Notes under the pieces: generated by a model
What the model saw: the letters and a program-made list of their open reading frames with translations, nothing else
Database searches by the model: none
Told to the model about the DNA's origin: nothing
Program-made: the position numbers and the translations under genes
In this document: positions 34,267 through 42,390 of the stretch, in pieces
How the letters are laid out: each line of letters opens with the position of its first letter
How positions within the stretch are numbered: the stretch's first letter is position 1
Assembly (NCBI GenBank): GCA_963734725.1
Contig: CAVTIX010000009.1
Location: 669,979 to 733,978, forward strand
Direction of reading: 5' to 3'
DNA length: 64,000 bases
From: DASXKD01 sp963734725
GTDB lineage: Bacteria > Actinomycetota > Actinomycetes > Streptosporangiales > Streptosporangiaceae

Positions 34267-35532
34267 CTACCCGCCGGCCGGCCGGCGGGCCACCCGGCGC
34301 TCGAGTTCGTCGCGGAGCGGCCCGTTCGCGGTCGCCTCGATGGCCCGGGCCCAGGCGGCCGTGGCCGCCCCGGCGTCACCCGCCCGGTCGAGCAGGTCGG
34401 CGTGCGCCACGTGCAGCGGCGCGTACCCGTCCAGCGTGCCCGCGGCCAGCACCGGGGCCAGGATCGCCAGCCCCGCCCGCGGGCCGTCGGCCATCCCGGC
34501 CGCCACCGCCCGGTTGATCTCGACCACCGGGGATGGCGCCCGGCGGGCAAGCTCGCCGTAGAGCACCGCGATCTGCGGCCAGTCGGTCTGCTCGAACCGC
34601 GGCGCCTGGGCATGCAGCGCCGCGATCGCGGCCTGGACCTGGTACGGGCCGGGCGCGCGGTGGGCGAGCGCGGCGTCCAGCAGCCCGGCGCCCTCGGTGA
34701 TCATCTGCCGGTCCCAGCGCCCCCGGTCCTGCTCGGCGAGCGCCACCGGCCTGCCGTCGGCGTCCAGGCGGGCGGCCGCCCGGGAGTGGTGCAGCAGCAT
34801 CAGGGCGAGCAGGCCGGTGATCTCCGCGTCGGCGGGCAACAGCCGGTGCAGCAGCCGGCCCAGCCAGATGGCCTCCTCGCACAGGTCCGCGCGGACCAGC
34901 GCGTCCGCGCTGCGGGTGGCCGCGTACCCCTCGTTGAAGACCAGGTAGACCACGGCCAGGACGCCGGCCAGCCGGTCCGCCAGCGCCCCCGCAGCCGGGA
35001 CCTCAAACCTGATGCCGGCCTCGCGGATCTTGCGCTTGGCCCGCACCAGCCGCTGCGCGATGGTCGGTTCCGGCAGCAGGAAAGCCGCGGCGATCTCCCT
35101 CGTGGTCAGGCCGGCCGCGTACCGCAGCGTCAGCGCCACCCGGACCTCCGGCGCGAGGGCAGGATGGCAGCAGGCGAAGATCAGTCCCAGGCGCTCGTCT
35201 TCCATCACCGCGCCCCCCTGTTCTGCGTCGGCGCCGGGGCCCGGGTCCGCGAGGGCAGCGGCGTCCAGCCCGTGCTGGGCCACCGGCCGGTCGCGGCGCA
35301 GCTGGTCGACCGCCTTCCGCCAGGCGGTCAGGGTGAGCCAGGCGCCGGGATTGGGCGGCACGCCGCCGCGCCGCCATGCCGTGGCCGCGGCGGTGAAGGC
35401 CTCGGCCGTCGCGTCCTCGGCGGCCTGCAGGTCGCCGAGCCGCCGCGAGACCGCCGCCACCACCGCCGTCCACTCATACCGGAACGCGCGTTCCAGGGCG
35501 GCGGTGGCTGCTACTCCAGCGCTGTCTGCCAA
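34267..35532 (-). CDS. ECF sigma factor of the ECF42 type, copy 1
   Basis: About 421 residues. Region 2 is FRYEWTAVVAAVSRRLGDLQ, region 4 is LTTREIAAAFLLPEPTIAQR; a 200-residue C-terminal helical extension (DUF6596, TPR-like; LVFNEGYAATRSADALVRAD) is the ECF42 mark. ECF42 genes are linked to DGPF-domain proteins, as here. The start is probably the TTG at 35532, overlapping the DGPF gene end by 22 nt; no better start is in frame. No anti-sigma gene is present, as usual for this group. Confidence 0.87.
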   Translation of the reverse strand: MADSAGVAATAALERAFRYEWTAVVAAVSRRLGDLQAAEDATAEAFTAAATAWRRGGVPPNPGAWLTLTAWRKAVDQLRRDRPVAQHGLDAAALADPGPGADAEQGGAVMEDERLGLIFACCHPALAPEVRVALTLRYAAGLTTREIAAAFLLPEPTIAQRLVRAKRKIREAGIRFEVPAAGALADRLAGVLAVVYLVFNEGYAATRSADALVRADLCEEAIWLGRLLHRLLPADAEITGLLALMLLHHSRAAARLDADGRPVALAEQDRGRWDRQMITEGAGLLDAALAHRAPGPYQVQAAIAALHAQAPRFEQTDWPQIAVLYGELARRAPSPVVEINRAVAAGMADGPRAGLAILAPVLAAGTLDGYAPLHVAHADLLDRAGDAGAATAAWARAIEATANGPLRDELERRVARRPAGG

Positions 35533-35882
35533 CGCATGCCTTCCCGCACCGGCCGCACCTCCACGGTGCCGTAACGCATGATGGGCATCTTGGCCGCCCA
35601 GTCCAGCGCCACGTCGAGGCTGCCGGCTTCCAGCAGGTAGAAGCCGAGCAGGTGCTCCTTGGTCTCGGCGAACGGCCCGTCGGTGAGCAGCCGCTCTCCG
35701 TCGGCCAGCCGCATGGTGGTGGCCGTGTCCGGCCAGGTGAGCTGCTCCGCGCCGAGCAGCACGCCCGCCTCCTTGATGGCGGCCGTGTAGTCGAGCCAGT
35801 CCTCGATCACCCCTTCGGGCGCCGGCCCCGGGTTCTCGCTGGCGCCCGGCACGGCGTAGATCAGCAGCGCGTACTTCATCAC
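35511..35882 (-). CDS. YCII-related DGPF-domain protein, copy 1
   Basis: 123 residues with the motif DGPFAETKEHLLGFYLLEAG. The fold is ferredoxin-like, related to YciI. DGPF proteins are the standard partners of ECF42 sigma factors and are thought to be targets or modulators of the stress response; biochemistry is unknown. It overlaps the sigma gene, indicating translational coupling. Confidence 0.9.
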   Translation of the reverse strand: MMKYALLIYAVPGASENPGPAPEGVIEDWLDYTAAIKEAGVLLGAEQLTWPDTATTMRLADGERLLTDGPFAETKEHLLGFYLLEAGSLDVALDWAAKMPIMRYGTVEVRPVREGMRWQTALE

Positions 35883-36047
35883 GGCCTCCCTGCTCTGGCT
35901 GCGGCCGCCGGCGCCGGCGGCCAGGGTTCACGGGTACAACGCACGCCAGCCGCTCCAATCGACAGCCGGGGCGATCGATTTTCCGCCGCGGCGGGCGCGG
36001 CGCCGCTGGGGCTCGCGCCCCGGGGATGGCACCCCTATTCTGGTGGT

Positions 36048-36086
36048 ATGCAGCGCACCGGCGCCTCTGCCTGGTGGCCGTCCTAG
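36048..36086 (+). CDS. trpS leader peptide with Trp-Trp
   Basis: ATG at 36048 opens a 12-codon frame, MQRTGASAWWPS, ending TAG at 36084-36086. Two adjacent Trp codons in 12 are far above chance and overlap the first arm of the attenuator. The weak upstream GGTGGT may serve for ribosome binding. Confidence 0.85.
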   Translation: MQRTGASAWWPS

Positions 36087-36134
36087 GACGGTCACCGAAG
36101 CGCTCTGCCCTACGGGCCGTCCGGCGGACGGCCC
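36074..36134 (+). promoter_or_regulatory. Tryptophan attenuator upstream of trpS
   Basis: Four segments are readable: 1 GTGGCCGTCC (36074-36083, covering the second Trp codon), 2 GGACGGTCAC (36086-36095), 3 GGGCCGTCC (36114-36122), 4 GGACGGCCC (36126-36134). Segment 2 pairs with 1 or with CCGTCC of 3; segment 3 pairs perfectly with 4 to make a 9-bp terminator stem. A ribosome stalled at Trp codons covers 1, frees 2 to pair with 3, and prevents the terminator. This is the classical 1:2/3:4 versus 2:3 switch. A comparable attenuator controls the auxiliary trpRS1 of Streptomyces coelicolor. Confidence 0.8.
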
Positions 36135-36192
36135 GTTGTCGTGTCCGGCATGGTCCCTCTCCCCGGCGGCCCCGACCCGAGGAGGAAAGACC

Positions 36193-37280
36193 ATGACCGC
36201 ACGTGCCATCGCCGCCGAGGACACCGCCCCGGATCCGGGCCGGCGCTGCCCCGGATGCTCACCGGCGACCGGCCGACCGGGCGGCTGCACCTGGGGCACT
36301 ACGCCGGCAGCCTGATGAACCGGATCCGGCTGCACCGCCAGTATCAGAGCTTCTTCATCGTTGCCGACCTGCACATGCTCACCACCAAGAACAGCCGCGA
36401 GGACATCGCCGGGACCGGCCAGCGCGCCGCCGACATGGTGCTCGACTCGCTGGCAGCCGGCCTGGACCCGGCCCACTCGGTGTTCTACCTGCAATCGGGC
36501 GTCCCGGAGGTCGCCGAACTCAGCCTGCTGCTGTCCAGCCTGGTCAGCGTGCCCAGGTTGCAGCGGATCCCGAGCCTGAAAGAGATGGTGCGCCACGCGG
36601 GGCAGCGTGAGATGTCGCTCGCGCTGCTCGGGTACCCGGTGCTGCAGGCCGCGGACATCCTGGCGGTCAAGGCCGCGGTGGTGCCCGTCGGGCGGGACAA
36701 CGCGGCGCACGTGGAGGTCGCCCGCGAACTGGCCCGCCGGTTCAACCGCCGCTACGGGACGGTGTTTCCAGTGCCGGCCCTGGTCCCGGCGGACGTCCCG
36801 GCGCTGCCGGGCACCGACGGCCGGGCCAAGATGAGCAAGAGCCTGGGCAATGCCATCTACCTGTCCGACCCGCCGGACGAAGTAGCGGCGAAGGTCCGGC
36901 GGATGTACACCGACCCGGCCAGGACCAGCCCCGGCGTGCCTGGCGCCGTCGAGGGCAACCCGGTGTTCGTCTACCACGAGGTGTTCAATGACCGCCCGGC
37001 GGAGGTCGCGGACCTGAAGGAGCGCTACCGCGCCGGGAAGGTCGGCGACGCGGAGGTCAAGGACAAGCTCGCCGCCGCGCTGAACAGGTTCCTCGATCCG
37101 ATCAGGGAGCGCCGGGCCGAGTTGGCGGCGGACCAGGGACTGGTGGAGGAACTCATTGTCACCGGCACCGAGCGGACCCGCGATGAGGTCCGGCGCACCG
37201 TCGCGGCGGTGCGGGCGGCCATGGGCCTGACCACGGCGCTGGCCGGGTTCCGTGCCGCCGCCCGGTCCCGGGCCCGGTGA
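36193..37280 (+). pseudogene. trpS: Tryptophanyl-tRNA synthetase, probable N-terminal frameshift
   Basis: TrpRS signatures: LTGDRPTGRLHLGHYAGSL (HLGH is the HIGH motif) and KMSKSLGNAIYL (KMSKS). From ATG 36255 onward the frame is intact for 341 residues to 37280. However, the strong ribosome site GAGGAGGAAAG points to ATG 36193, whose frame differs, so one base seems missing between 36220 and 36255. Alternatively translation starts at 36255 without a ribosome site. The LTGDRPTG N-terminal type and the Trp leader resemble the auxiliary, indolmycin-resistant TrpRS1 of streptomycetes rather than the housekeeping enzyme. Confidence 0.88.
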
Positions 37281-37405
37281 GAGGCCGCTGCCGCGCGGGA
37301 GAACGGCCGCGGCATTCCCTTTCCCGGCCGCAGGCTGTCAGGGATAGGGACTAGGGTCGCCACCGGCACGCTACCGTGCCCCGAACCGCCCACCAGGGAG
37401 GACCA

Positions 37406-38488
37406 ATGACCGACGTCATCGTGTTCCATCACGCCCAGGGCCTCACCGATGGGGTCCGCCAGTTCGCAGACCAGCTCCGCAGCGCCGGCCACCGGGTGAC
37501 CGTGCCCGACCTCTACGAGGGCAAGACCTTCGGCGCCCTGGCGGACGGCATTGCCCATGCCGGGCAGATCGGATTTGACACGATCATCGAGCGCGGCCGG
37601 GCCGCGGCCGAGGGCCTGCCGAACGAGATCGTCTACGCCGGCTTCTCGCTCGGGGTCCTGCCCGCGCAGATGCTGGCCCAGACCCGGCCGGGCGCGAAAG
37701 GCGCCCTGCTGTTCCACTCCTGTATCCCGGTCGCTGAGTTCGGGGGCGCCTGGCCGGACGACACGCCGGTCCAGGTCCATGCGATGGACGCCGACCAGCT
37801 GTTCGTCGCGGACGGCGACCTGGACGCCGCCCGTGAGCTGGTCAACATGACCTATGCCGCGGAGCTGTTCCTCTACCCGGGCGACAAGCACCTGTTCGCC
37901 GACCCCACCCTGCCCGACTACGACGAGGCCGCCGCGGGGCTGCTCATGCAGCGCGTGCTCGGCTTCCTCGGCCGCACCGCGCGGTTCGACCCCGATCCCA
38001 TTGGCGGCGAGCGGGAGCTGCTCGGCCAGTACCTGGACTTCCAGCGCCAGACCGTGCTCGCCAAGACCGACGGGCTGACCCGGGAGCAGATGGCCCGGCG
38101 GCACGAGCCTTCTGCGCTTACCCTCGCGGGCTTGCTCTACCACCTCGCGCTGGTGGAAGAGTCCTGGCTGGAGGTCCGGTTCCTCGGCCTGCCCGTCCGC
38201 GAGCCATGGGCCGGCGTCGACTTCGACGCCGACCCGGAGTGGGAGTTCCGGACCAGCGCGGAGCTGGCGCCGGAGCAGTTGCGCCAGCGTTACCGGCAAG
38301 CCTGCGAACGGAGCCGCCAGGCCGCGGCCCAGGCAGACGGCCTGGACCAGCTCTCGGTGCAGCCGCTCAGAGACGGCCGGCGCTTCACCCTGCGCTGGGT
38401 TCTGCTACACCTGCTGGAGGAAACCGCCCGTCACGCCGGGCACGCCGACCTGCTCCGCGAGGCCATCGACGGCACCGTCGGCGAATAG
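37406..38488 (+). CDS. Dienelactone hydrolase-DinB fusion protein
   Basis: 360 residues from ATG 37406 (GGGAGGACCA upstream). Residues 1-190 are a dienelactone-hydrolase-type alpha/beta hydrolase (VIVFHHAQGLTDGVRQFADQ; YAGFSLGVLPAQ; YPGDKHLFADP with the His). The nucleophile position in GFSLG is Ser where DLH enzymes often have Cys. Residues 200-355 are a DinB/DUF664 four-helix domain (ALTLAGLLYHLALVEESWLE, and VLLHLLEETARHAGHADLLR with HxxxH ligands). In many actinomycetes these are separate genes. A possible combined role is thiol-linked detoxification. Confidence 0.88.
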   Translation: MTDVIVFHHAQGLTDGVRQFADQLRSAGHRVTVPDLYEGKTFGALADGIAHAGQIGFDTIIERGRAAAEGLPNEIVYAGFSLGVLPAQMLAQTRPGAKGALLFHSCIPVAEFGGAWPDDTPVQVHAMDADQLFVADGDLDAARELVNMTYAAELFLYPGDKHLFADPTLPDYDEAAAGLLMQRVLGFLGRTARFDPDPIGGERELLGQYLDFQRQTVLAKTDGLTREQMARRHEPSALTLAGLLYHLALVEESWLEVRFLGLPVREPWAGVDFDADPEWEFRTSAELAPEQLRQRYRQACERSRQAAAQADGLDQLSVQPLRDGRRFTLRWVLLHLLEETARHAGHADLLREAIDGTVGE

Positions 38489-38507
38489 CGGGAAGGGAAT
38501 CAGGGGC

Positions 38508-38870
38508 ATGCAGGTCATCGAGGGGGCTGGCCGGTACACCCCGGCTGCCGACGAGCCCACCCACTGGGCCGAGCACCTGGCCAGCGCGGATCTCAGTGTG
38601 GGCACGTATTCGATTCCGGCCGGCGGGCTGGACGACCAGGCGCCGCACCGCGAGGACGAGATCTACGTCGTGCAGGCGGGGACGGCCACGCTGGTCACCG
38701 ACTCGGGTACCGCGCAGGTGCAGGCCGGCTCGGTGATCTTCGTGCCAGCAGGCGAGCGGCACCGGTTCACCGACGTGCGCGAGGACCTGGCGCTGCTGGT
38801 CATCTTCGCCCCGCCGTATGGGTCACGCTCGGATGTCGAGAACGCGGCGGCGGCTACGTCATCCTCATGA
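38508..38870 (+). CDS. Cupin-domain protein
   Basis: 120 residues. A single cupin barrel: PAGGLDDQAPHREDEIYVVQ (motif 1, H and E ligands) and VQAGSVIFVPAGERHRFTDV (motif 2, H ligand). The 3-His-1-Glu set is nearly complete, so a bound metal is likely. The gene starts 19 nt after the hydrolase-DinB gene and 36 nt before the DGPF gene, suggesting one transcript. The substrate is unknown. Confidence 0.87.
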   Translation: MQVIEGAGRYTPAADEPTHWAEHLASADLSVGTYSIPAGGLDDQAPHREDEIYVVQAGTATLVTDSGTAQVQAGSVIFVPAGERHRFTDVREDLALLVIFAPPYGSRSDVENAAAATSSS

Positions 38871-38906
38871 GCGGCATCGCGCCGCCGGGTCATGGAGGAT
38901 GAGTTG

Positions 38907-39308
38907 ATGCGGTACATGCTGTTGCAGAGCTACGGGGCCGCCGGGGCGGACTGCCCGCCGATCTCCGAGTGGGCGCCGGAGGACATCAGGGCGCACATCG
39001 AGTTCCAGCACGTGCTGAACGCCGAGCTGCTCGAGCGCGGCGAGCTGATCGACGCGCAGGGGCTGGCCGGGCCCGAGCAGGCGAAGTTCGTGACCTCGGA
39101 CGGGATCAGCGCCCCGGTGATCACCGACGGCCCGTTCCCCGAGGCCAAGGAGCTGCTCGCCGGGTACCGGATCGTGGATGTCGAGTCGGCGGAGCGGGCG
39201 ATCGAGATCGCGGCCAGGATCTCGGCGGCCCCCGGCGCGAACGGCGCGCCGGTCGGCCAGGCCATCGAGGTGCGCGCGGTGCTGAGCGCCCCGGATCCCG
39301 AGGTGTGA
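38907..39308 (+). CDS. YCII-related DGPF-domain protein, copy 2
   Basis: 133 residues from ATG 38907 with GGAGGA upstream. It has ITDGPFPEAKELLAGYRIVD, the DGPF motif. It overlaps the next gene by four bases (GTGA), so the two are translationally coupled. It is only distantly similar to copy 1 at 35511, so the pair is not a recent duplication. Confidence 0.9.
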   Translation: MRYMLLQSYGAAGADCPPISEWAPEDIRAHIEFQHVLNAELLERGELIDAQGLAGPEQAKFVTSDGISAPVITDGPFPEAKELLAGYRIVDVESAERAIEIAARISAAPGANGAPVGQAIEVRAVLSAPDPEV

Positions 39309-40528
39309 CCGGCTGGCCGGGCGCCGGGGACCTGCTGCGCGACCTCGCGCCGCGGGCCCTCGGCGCGGTCGTCCGGCGCTACGGCCACTTCGCCGACGCG
39401 GAGGACGCCGTGCAGGAGGCCCTGCTTGCCGCCGCCACCACCTGGCCCGCCGACGGGGCGCCGGACAACCCGCTCGCCTGGCTCATCCGGGTGGCCTCGC
39501 GCAAGATGGCCGACCAGTATCGGCGGGACGAGGCCCGGCGCCGGCGGGAAGACCTCGCCGCGTCGTGGTCCCTGATCCCGCACGAGCCGGTCCCGGCGCA
39601 CGACGACACGCTGATCCTCATGCTGATGTGCTGCCACCCGTCGCTGTCGCCGGGCGCGGCCATCCCGCTCACGCTGCGCGCGGTCGGCGGGCTGACCACC
39701 CGGGAGATCGCCGCCGCGTTCCTCGTTCCCGAGGCGACCATGGCGCAGCGGATCAGCCGCGCCAAGGCGAAGCTCAAGGCGGCGGACGAGCCGTTCGCGC
39801 TGCCGCCGCCGGGCCAGGGCGGCGCGCGGCTGCCGTCCGTGCTGCACGTGCTGTACCTGATCTTCAACGAGGGGTACGCAGCCAGCGGCGGCCCGGACCT
39901 GGCCCGGACCGACTTGTCCGGCGAGGCCATCCGGCTGGCCCGGGACGTCCACGCGGCGCTGCCTGCAGACCCCGAGGCGACCGGCCTGCTCGCGCTGATG
40001 TTGCTCACCGACGCCCGGCGCCCCGCGCGCACCCGGCCGGGCGGCGAGCTCGTGCCGCTGGCCGAACAGGACCGCGCCCGCTGGGACCGCCGGCTCATCA
40101 CCGAGGGCCTGACGCTGCTTACCGGCGCGCTGCGACAGGGCCAGCCGGGCGAGTACCAGGTGCAAGCGGCCATCGCGGCGCTGCACGACCAGGCGCCGAG
40201 CCACGCCCAGACCGACTGGGCGCAGGTGCTGGCCCTCTACGACCGGCTCGAACAGCTCACCGGCAACCCGATGGTGACGCTTAACCGGGCCGTCGCCACG
40301 GCCATGGTGCACGGCCCCGGCGCCGGGCTTGCCCTGCTGGACGGTCTCGGCGACCGGCTTGGCGACCACCACCGCCTGTACTCCGTGCGGGCCCATCTGC
40401 TGGAACAGGCCGGCGACGCCCGTCACGCCATCGCCGAATTCGAGGCCGCCGCCGCGCGCGCCACAAACCTGCGCGAACGGGACTACCTGGTGACGAGGGC
40501 CGCCCGGCTGGCGGCTGGTCCGGGCTAG
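39305..40528 (+). CDS. ECF sigma factor of the ECF42 type, copy 2
   Basis: 407 residues. Region 2 is VVRRYGHFADAEDAVQEALL with IRVASRKMADQYRRDEARRR; region 4 is LTTREIAAAFLVPEATMAQR; the C-terminal extension (LIFNEGYAASGGPDLARTDL) matches the ECF42 helical domain. It directs RNA polymerase to a small stress regulon usually including its own operon. The GTG start overlaps the DGPF stop. Confidence 0.92.
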   Translation: MTGWPGAGDLLRDLAPRALGAVVRRYGHFADAEDAVQEALLAAATTWPADGAPDNPLAWLIRVASRKMADQYRRDEARRRREDLAASWSLIPHEPVPAHDDTLILMLMCCHPSLSPGAAIPLTLRAVGGLTTREIAAAFLVPEATMAQRISRAKAKLKAADEPFALPPPGQGGARLPSVLHVLYLIFNEGYAASGGPDLARTDLSGEAIRLARDVHAALPADPEATGLLALMLLTDARRPARTRPGGELVPLAEQDRARWDRRLITEGLTLLTGALRQGQPGEYQVQAAIAALHDQAPSHAQTDWAQVLALYDRLEQLTGNPMVTLNRAVATAMVHGPGAGLALLDGLGDRLGDHHRLYSVRAHLLEQAGDARHAIAEFEAAAARATNLRERDYLVTRAARLAAGPG

Positions 40529-40561
40529 CCGGTCCCGCGGCGCCAGCGGACCGGCCCGGGC

Positions 40562-40639
40562 ACCGGGACCGGCCAGGCCGGTCTCGTAGGCCAGCACGAC
40601 CACCTGGACCCGGTCACGGAGCTGAAGCTTGGTCAGTAT
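40562..40639 (-). pseudogene. LuxR-type response regulator, C-terminal relic
   Basis: 26 codons on the minus strand read ILTKLQLRDRVQVVVLAYET and then GLAGPG, the last helix and tail of a NarL/LuxR-family response regulator (HVSRILTKLxLRDRVQAVVxAYExGL). A TGA closes the frame immediately upstream and nothing of the receiver or the recognition helix remains. It is a fragment only, lying beyond the sigma gene. Confidence 0.6.
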
Positions 40640-40688
40640 GGGCCGGCCTGGTCAGGTGGCTTCCGCCGAGACCGGGCGCGCCCGCCCG

Positions 40689-40880
40689 TCACGGCACGGC
40701 TGCCGGGCGCGCCGACCGCGCGCGGCCGCCGCCGAACGGGATTATGTCGCAGTGGACCCGGTCCAGTTCCTGGCAGCAGGCCAGGCACCAGGGCCGGCCG
40801 GACACCGTGCTGGTGCTGCGGCTAACCCAGAACCCGGCTGGGCTCTTCTTGCAATGCACGCAGAGCTGGATGGTCCGCAT
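40689..40880 (-). CDS. Small Cys-rich (zinc-ribbon-like) protein
   Basis: 63 residues. CVHC near the N-terminus and CLACCQELDRVHC give two Cys pairs about 25 residues apart, a likely zinc site. GGAAGAG lies upstream of the ATG. It overlaps the C-terminal end of the PLP-enzyme gene by 59 nt, in another frame. No known family was recognised. Its coupling to a cysteine-desulfurase-like gene raises the possibility of a sulfur or metal partner, but this is only inference. Confidence 0.5.
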   Translation of the reverse strand: MRTIQLCVHCKKSPAGFWVSRSTSTVSGRPWCLACCQELDRVHCDIIPFGGGRARSARPAAVP

Positions 40881-42390
40881 TGTTCTCTTCCGTGGTCCAG
40901 CGCGGCCGTGCCGATGCCGCCGGGACCCGCCAGCGCGCCGGGCGCGCCCGTGGCCAGCGAGACCGGAGCCGGCGCCGCGGCGCCGCGGGCATGCGGCGAC
41001 CGGCGGCCATCGCGGCCACGGCCGCCACGGCCTGATCGACCTCGTCGGGGGTGTTGTAGAGGTAGAAGCTCAGGCGGCAGCTCGCTGGCGGGGTCAGCCC
41101 GAGCGCGTGATGGGCGAGCGTGGCGCAGTGGCAGCCGGCGCGGGACTCCACCCCGGCCTGGTTCAGCGCCTGGGCCACGCGAACGGGATCCTTGCCCGCC
41201 AGGTTGAACGCGACAAGCGAAGTGCGTCGCGCCGGATCCCGTGGCCCGTAGATGGTGATCCCGCCGATCGCGCCGAGCCGTTCCAGCGCCCTGCCGGTGA
41301 GCTGCTGATTCCACCGGGAGACGCGATGCATGGCGGCGTACACGGTGGCGCGCCCGATGGGCGCGGCGGTCCCGAAGTACACCGGGCGGTCTGGCGTCAG
41401 CGCCAGGTCCAGCAGAATGCGCAGCGCCTGTGCGGAGACGATCGCGCCGAGGATGTTGGGCGTGCCCGCGGTGTACTTCCAGGGCAGCGCGTTGTACTCG
41501 ACCTGCCAGGGGAACACGCGCCCCTCGGCGATCATGTCGCCGCCGTAGAGAAACGGCAGCATGGCGCCGAGCAGGTGCTCCCTGGCGTACAGCACGCCGA
41601 CCCCGAATGGCGCCATGATCTTGTGAAAAGAGAACGCCAGGTAGTCAACGTCGAGGGATTGCACGTCAACGTAGGACCCCGGGACCAGCTGGGCGGCATC
41701 GACCAGCAGGTACGACCGCCGCTCGCCGTCCGGCTGCGGGTACCCGCTGGCGCTGGCCAGCGCCCGGATGGCGCCGAGAGGGTTGCGGGTGCCGAGGAAG
41801 TTCGACGCCCCGGTACAGCAGACGAGCTTGGTCCGCGAGTCGATCAGCGATGCCAGGTGAGCCAGGTCCAGCTCGCCGCTGTCCGGATCGAACCGTGCCA
41901 GCCGGTATTCCACCCGCCGCCCGAGCCGGGGCAGTATCTCCCGGCACATCGCGTACCAGGGGACGTAGTTGGAGTTGTGCTCCATCATTGTCGTGACGAC
42001 GTTGTCACCGTCCCGGAACTCGGTGAGCAGCGAGTACATGACCGCGTTGATGGCCTCGGTCGTGTTCCGGTAGAGCGCGATGCTGGCCCGGCCCGGGGCG
42101 CCGATGAATTGCGCGACCGTGTCGTAGGACTCCTCGAACAGCGCGGTCATCTGCTGGGATGCGGTGGACTGCCCGCGGTGCACGTTTTCGTACCCGGGCG
42201 CGAGCGACCGGTACAGCGCCAGCAGCTCACGCGGCGGCTGGGTGCTGGCCGCATTGTTTGTCGCTATCCGGCCGGCCTCGCCGAACGTGAAGTGCCTGCG
42301 GATTGCCCGGACGTCGACCGAGCCGGGGGTCATGGCCATCGCGCCCAGGCGCTGGGAGGAGGGCTGCCTGGACCGGGCCATGGGAGTCAT
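40822..42390 (-). CDS. Class V aminotransferase / cysteine-desulfurase-like PLP enzyme
   Basis: 522 residues. The PLP lysine is in FSFHKIMAPFGVGVLY; TTEAINAVMYS and DAAQLVPGSYVDVQ are other class V landmarks. The late motif GVESRAGCHCA parallels the SufS loop (RxGxHCA) carrying the persulfide Cys, so a desulfurase activity is plausible; other class V enzymes (kynureninase- or isopenicillin-epimerase-like) cannot be excluded. The last 60 residues are Arg/Pro-rich and may be a frame artefact. The ATG overlaps the methyltransferase stop by four bases (ATGA). Confidence 0.82.
   Translation of the reverse strand: MTPMARSRQPSSQRLGAMAMTPGSVDVRAIRRHFTFGEAGRIATNNAASTQPPRELLALYRSLAPGYENVHRGQSTASQQMTALFEESYDTVAQFIGAPGRASIALYRNTTEAINAVMYSLLTEFRDGDNVVTTMMEHNSNYVPWYAMCREILPRLGRRVEYRLARFDPDSGELDLAHLASLIDSRTKLVCCTGASNFLGTRNPLGAIRALASASGYPQPDGERRSYLLVDAAQLVPGSYVDVQSLDVDYLAFSFHKIMAPFGVGVLYAREHLLGAMLPFLYGGDMIAEGRVFPWQVEYNALPWKYTAGTPNILGAIVSAQALRILLDLALTPDRPVYFGTAAPIGRATVYAAMHRVSRWNQQLTGRALERLGAIGGITIYGPRDPARRTSLVAFNLAGKDPVRVAQALNQAGVESRAGCHCATLAHHALGLTPPASCRLSFYLYNTPDEVDQAVAAVAAMAAGRRMPAAPRRRLRSRWPRARPARWRVPAASARPRWTTEENNADHPALRALQEEPSRVLG

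Noticed and set aside
38930..40603. Long minus-strand open frame opposite the second sigma gene
   Set aside because: It is an antisense shadow of the ECF42 and DGPF genes; only the LuxR relic at 40562-40639 has family sense.
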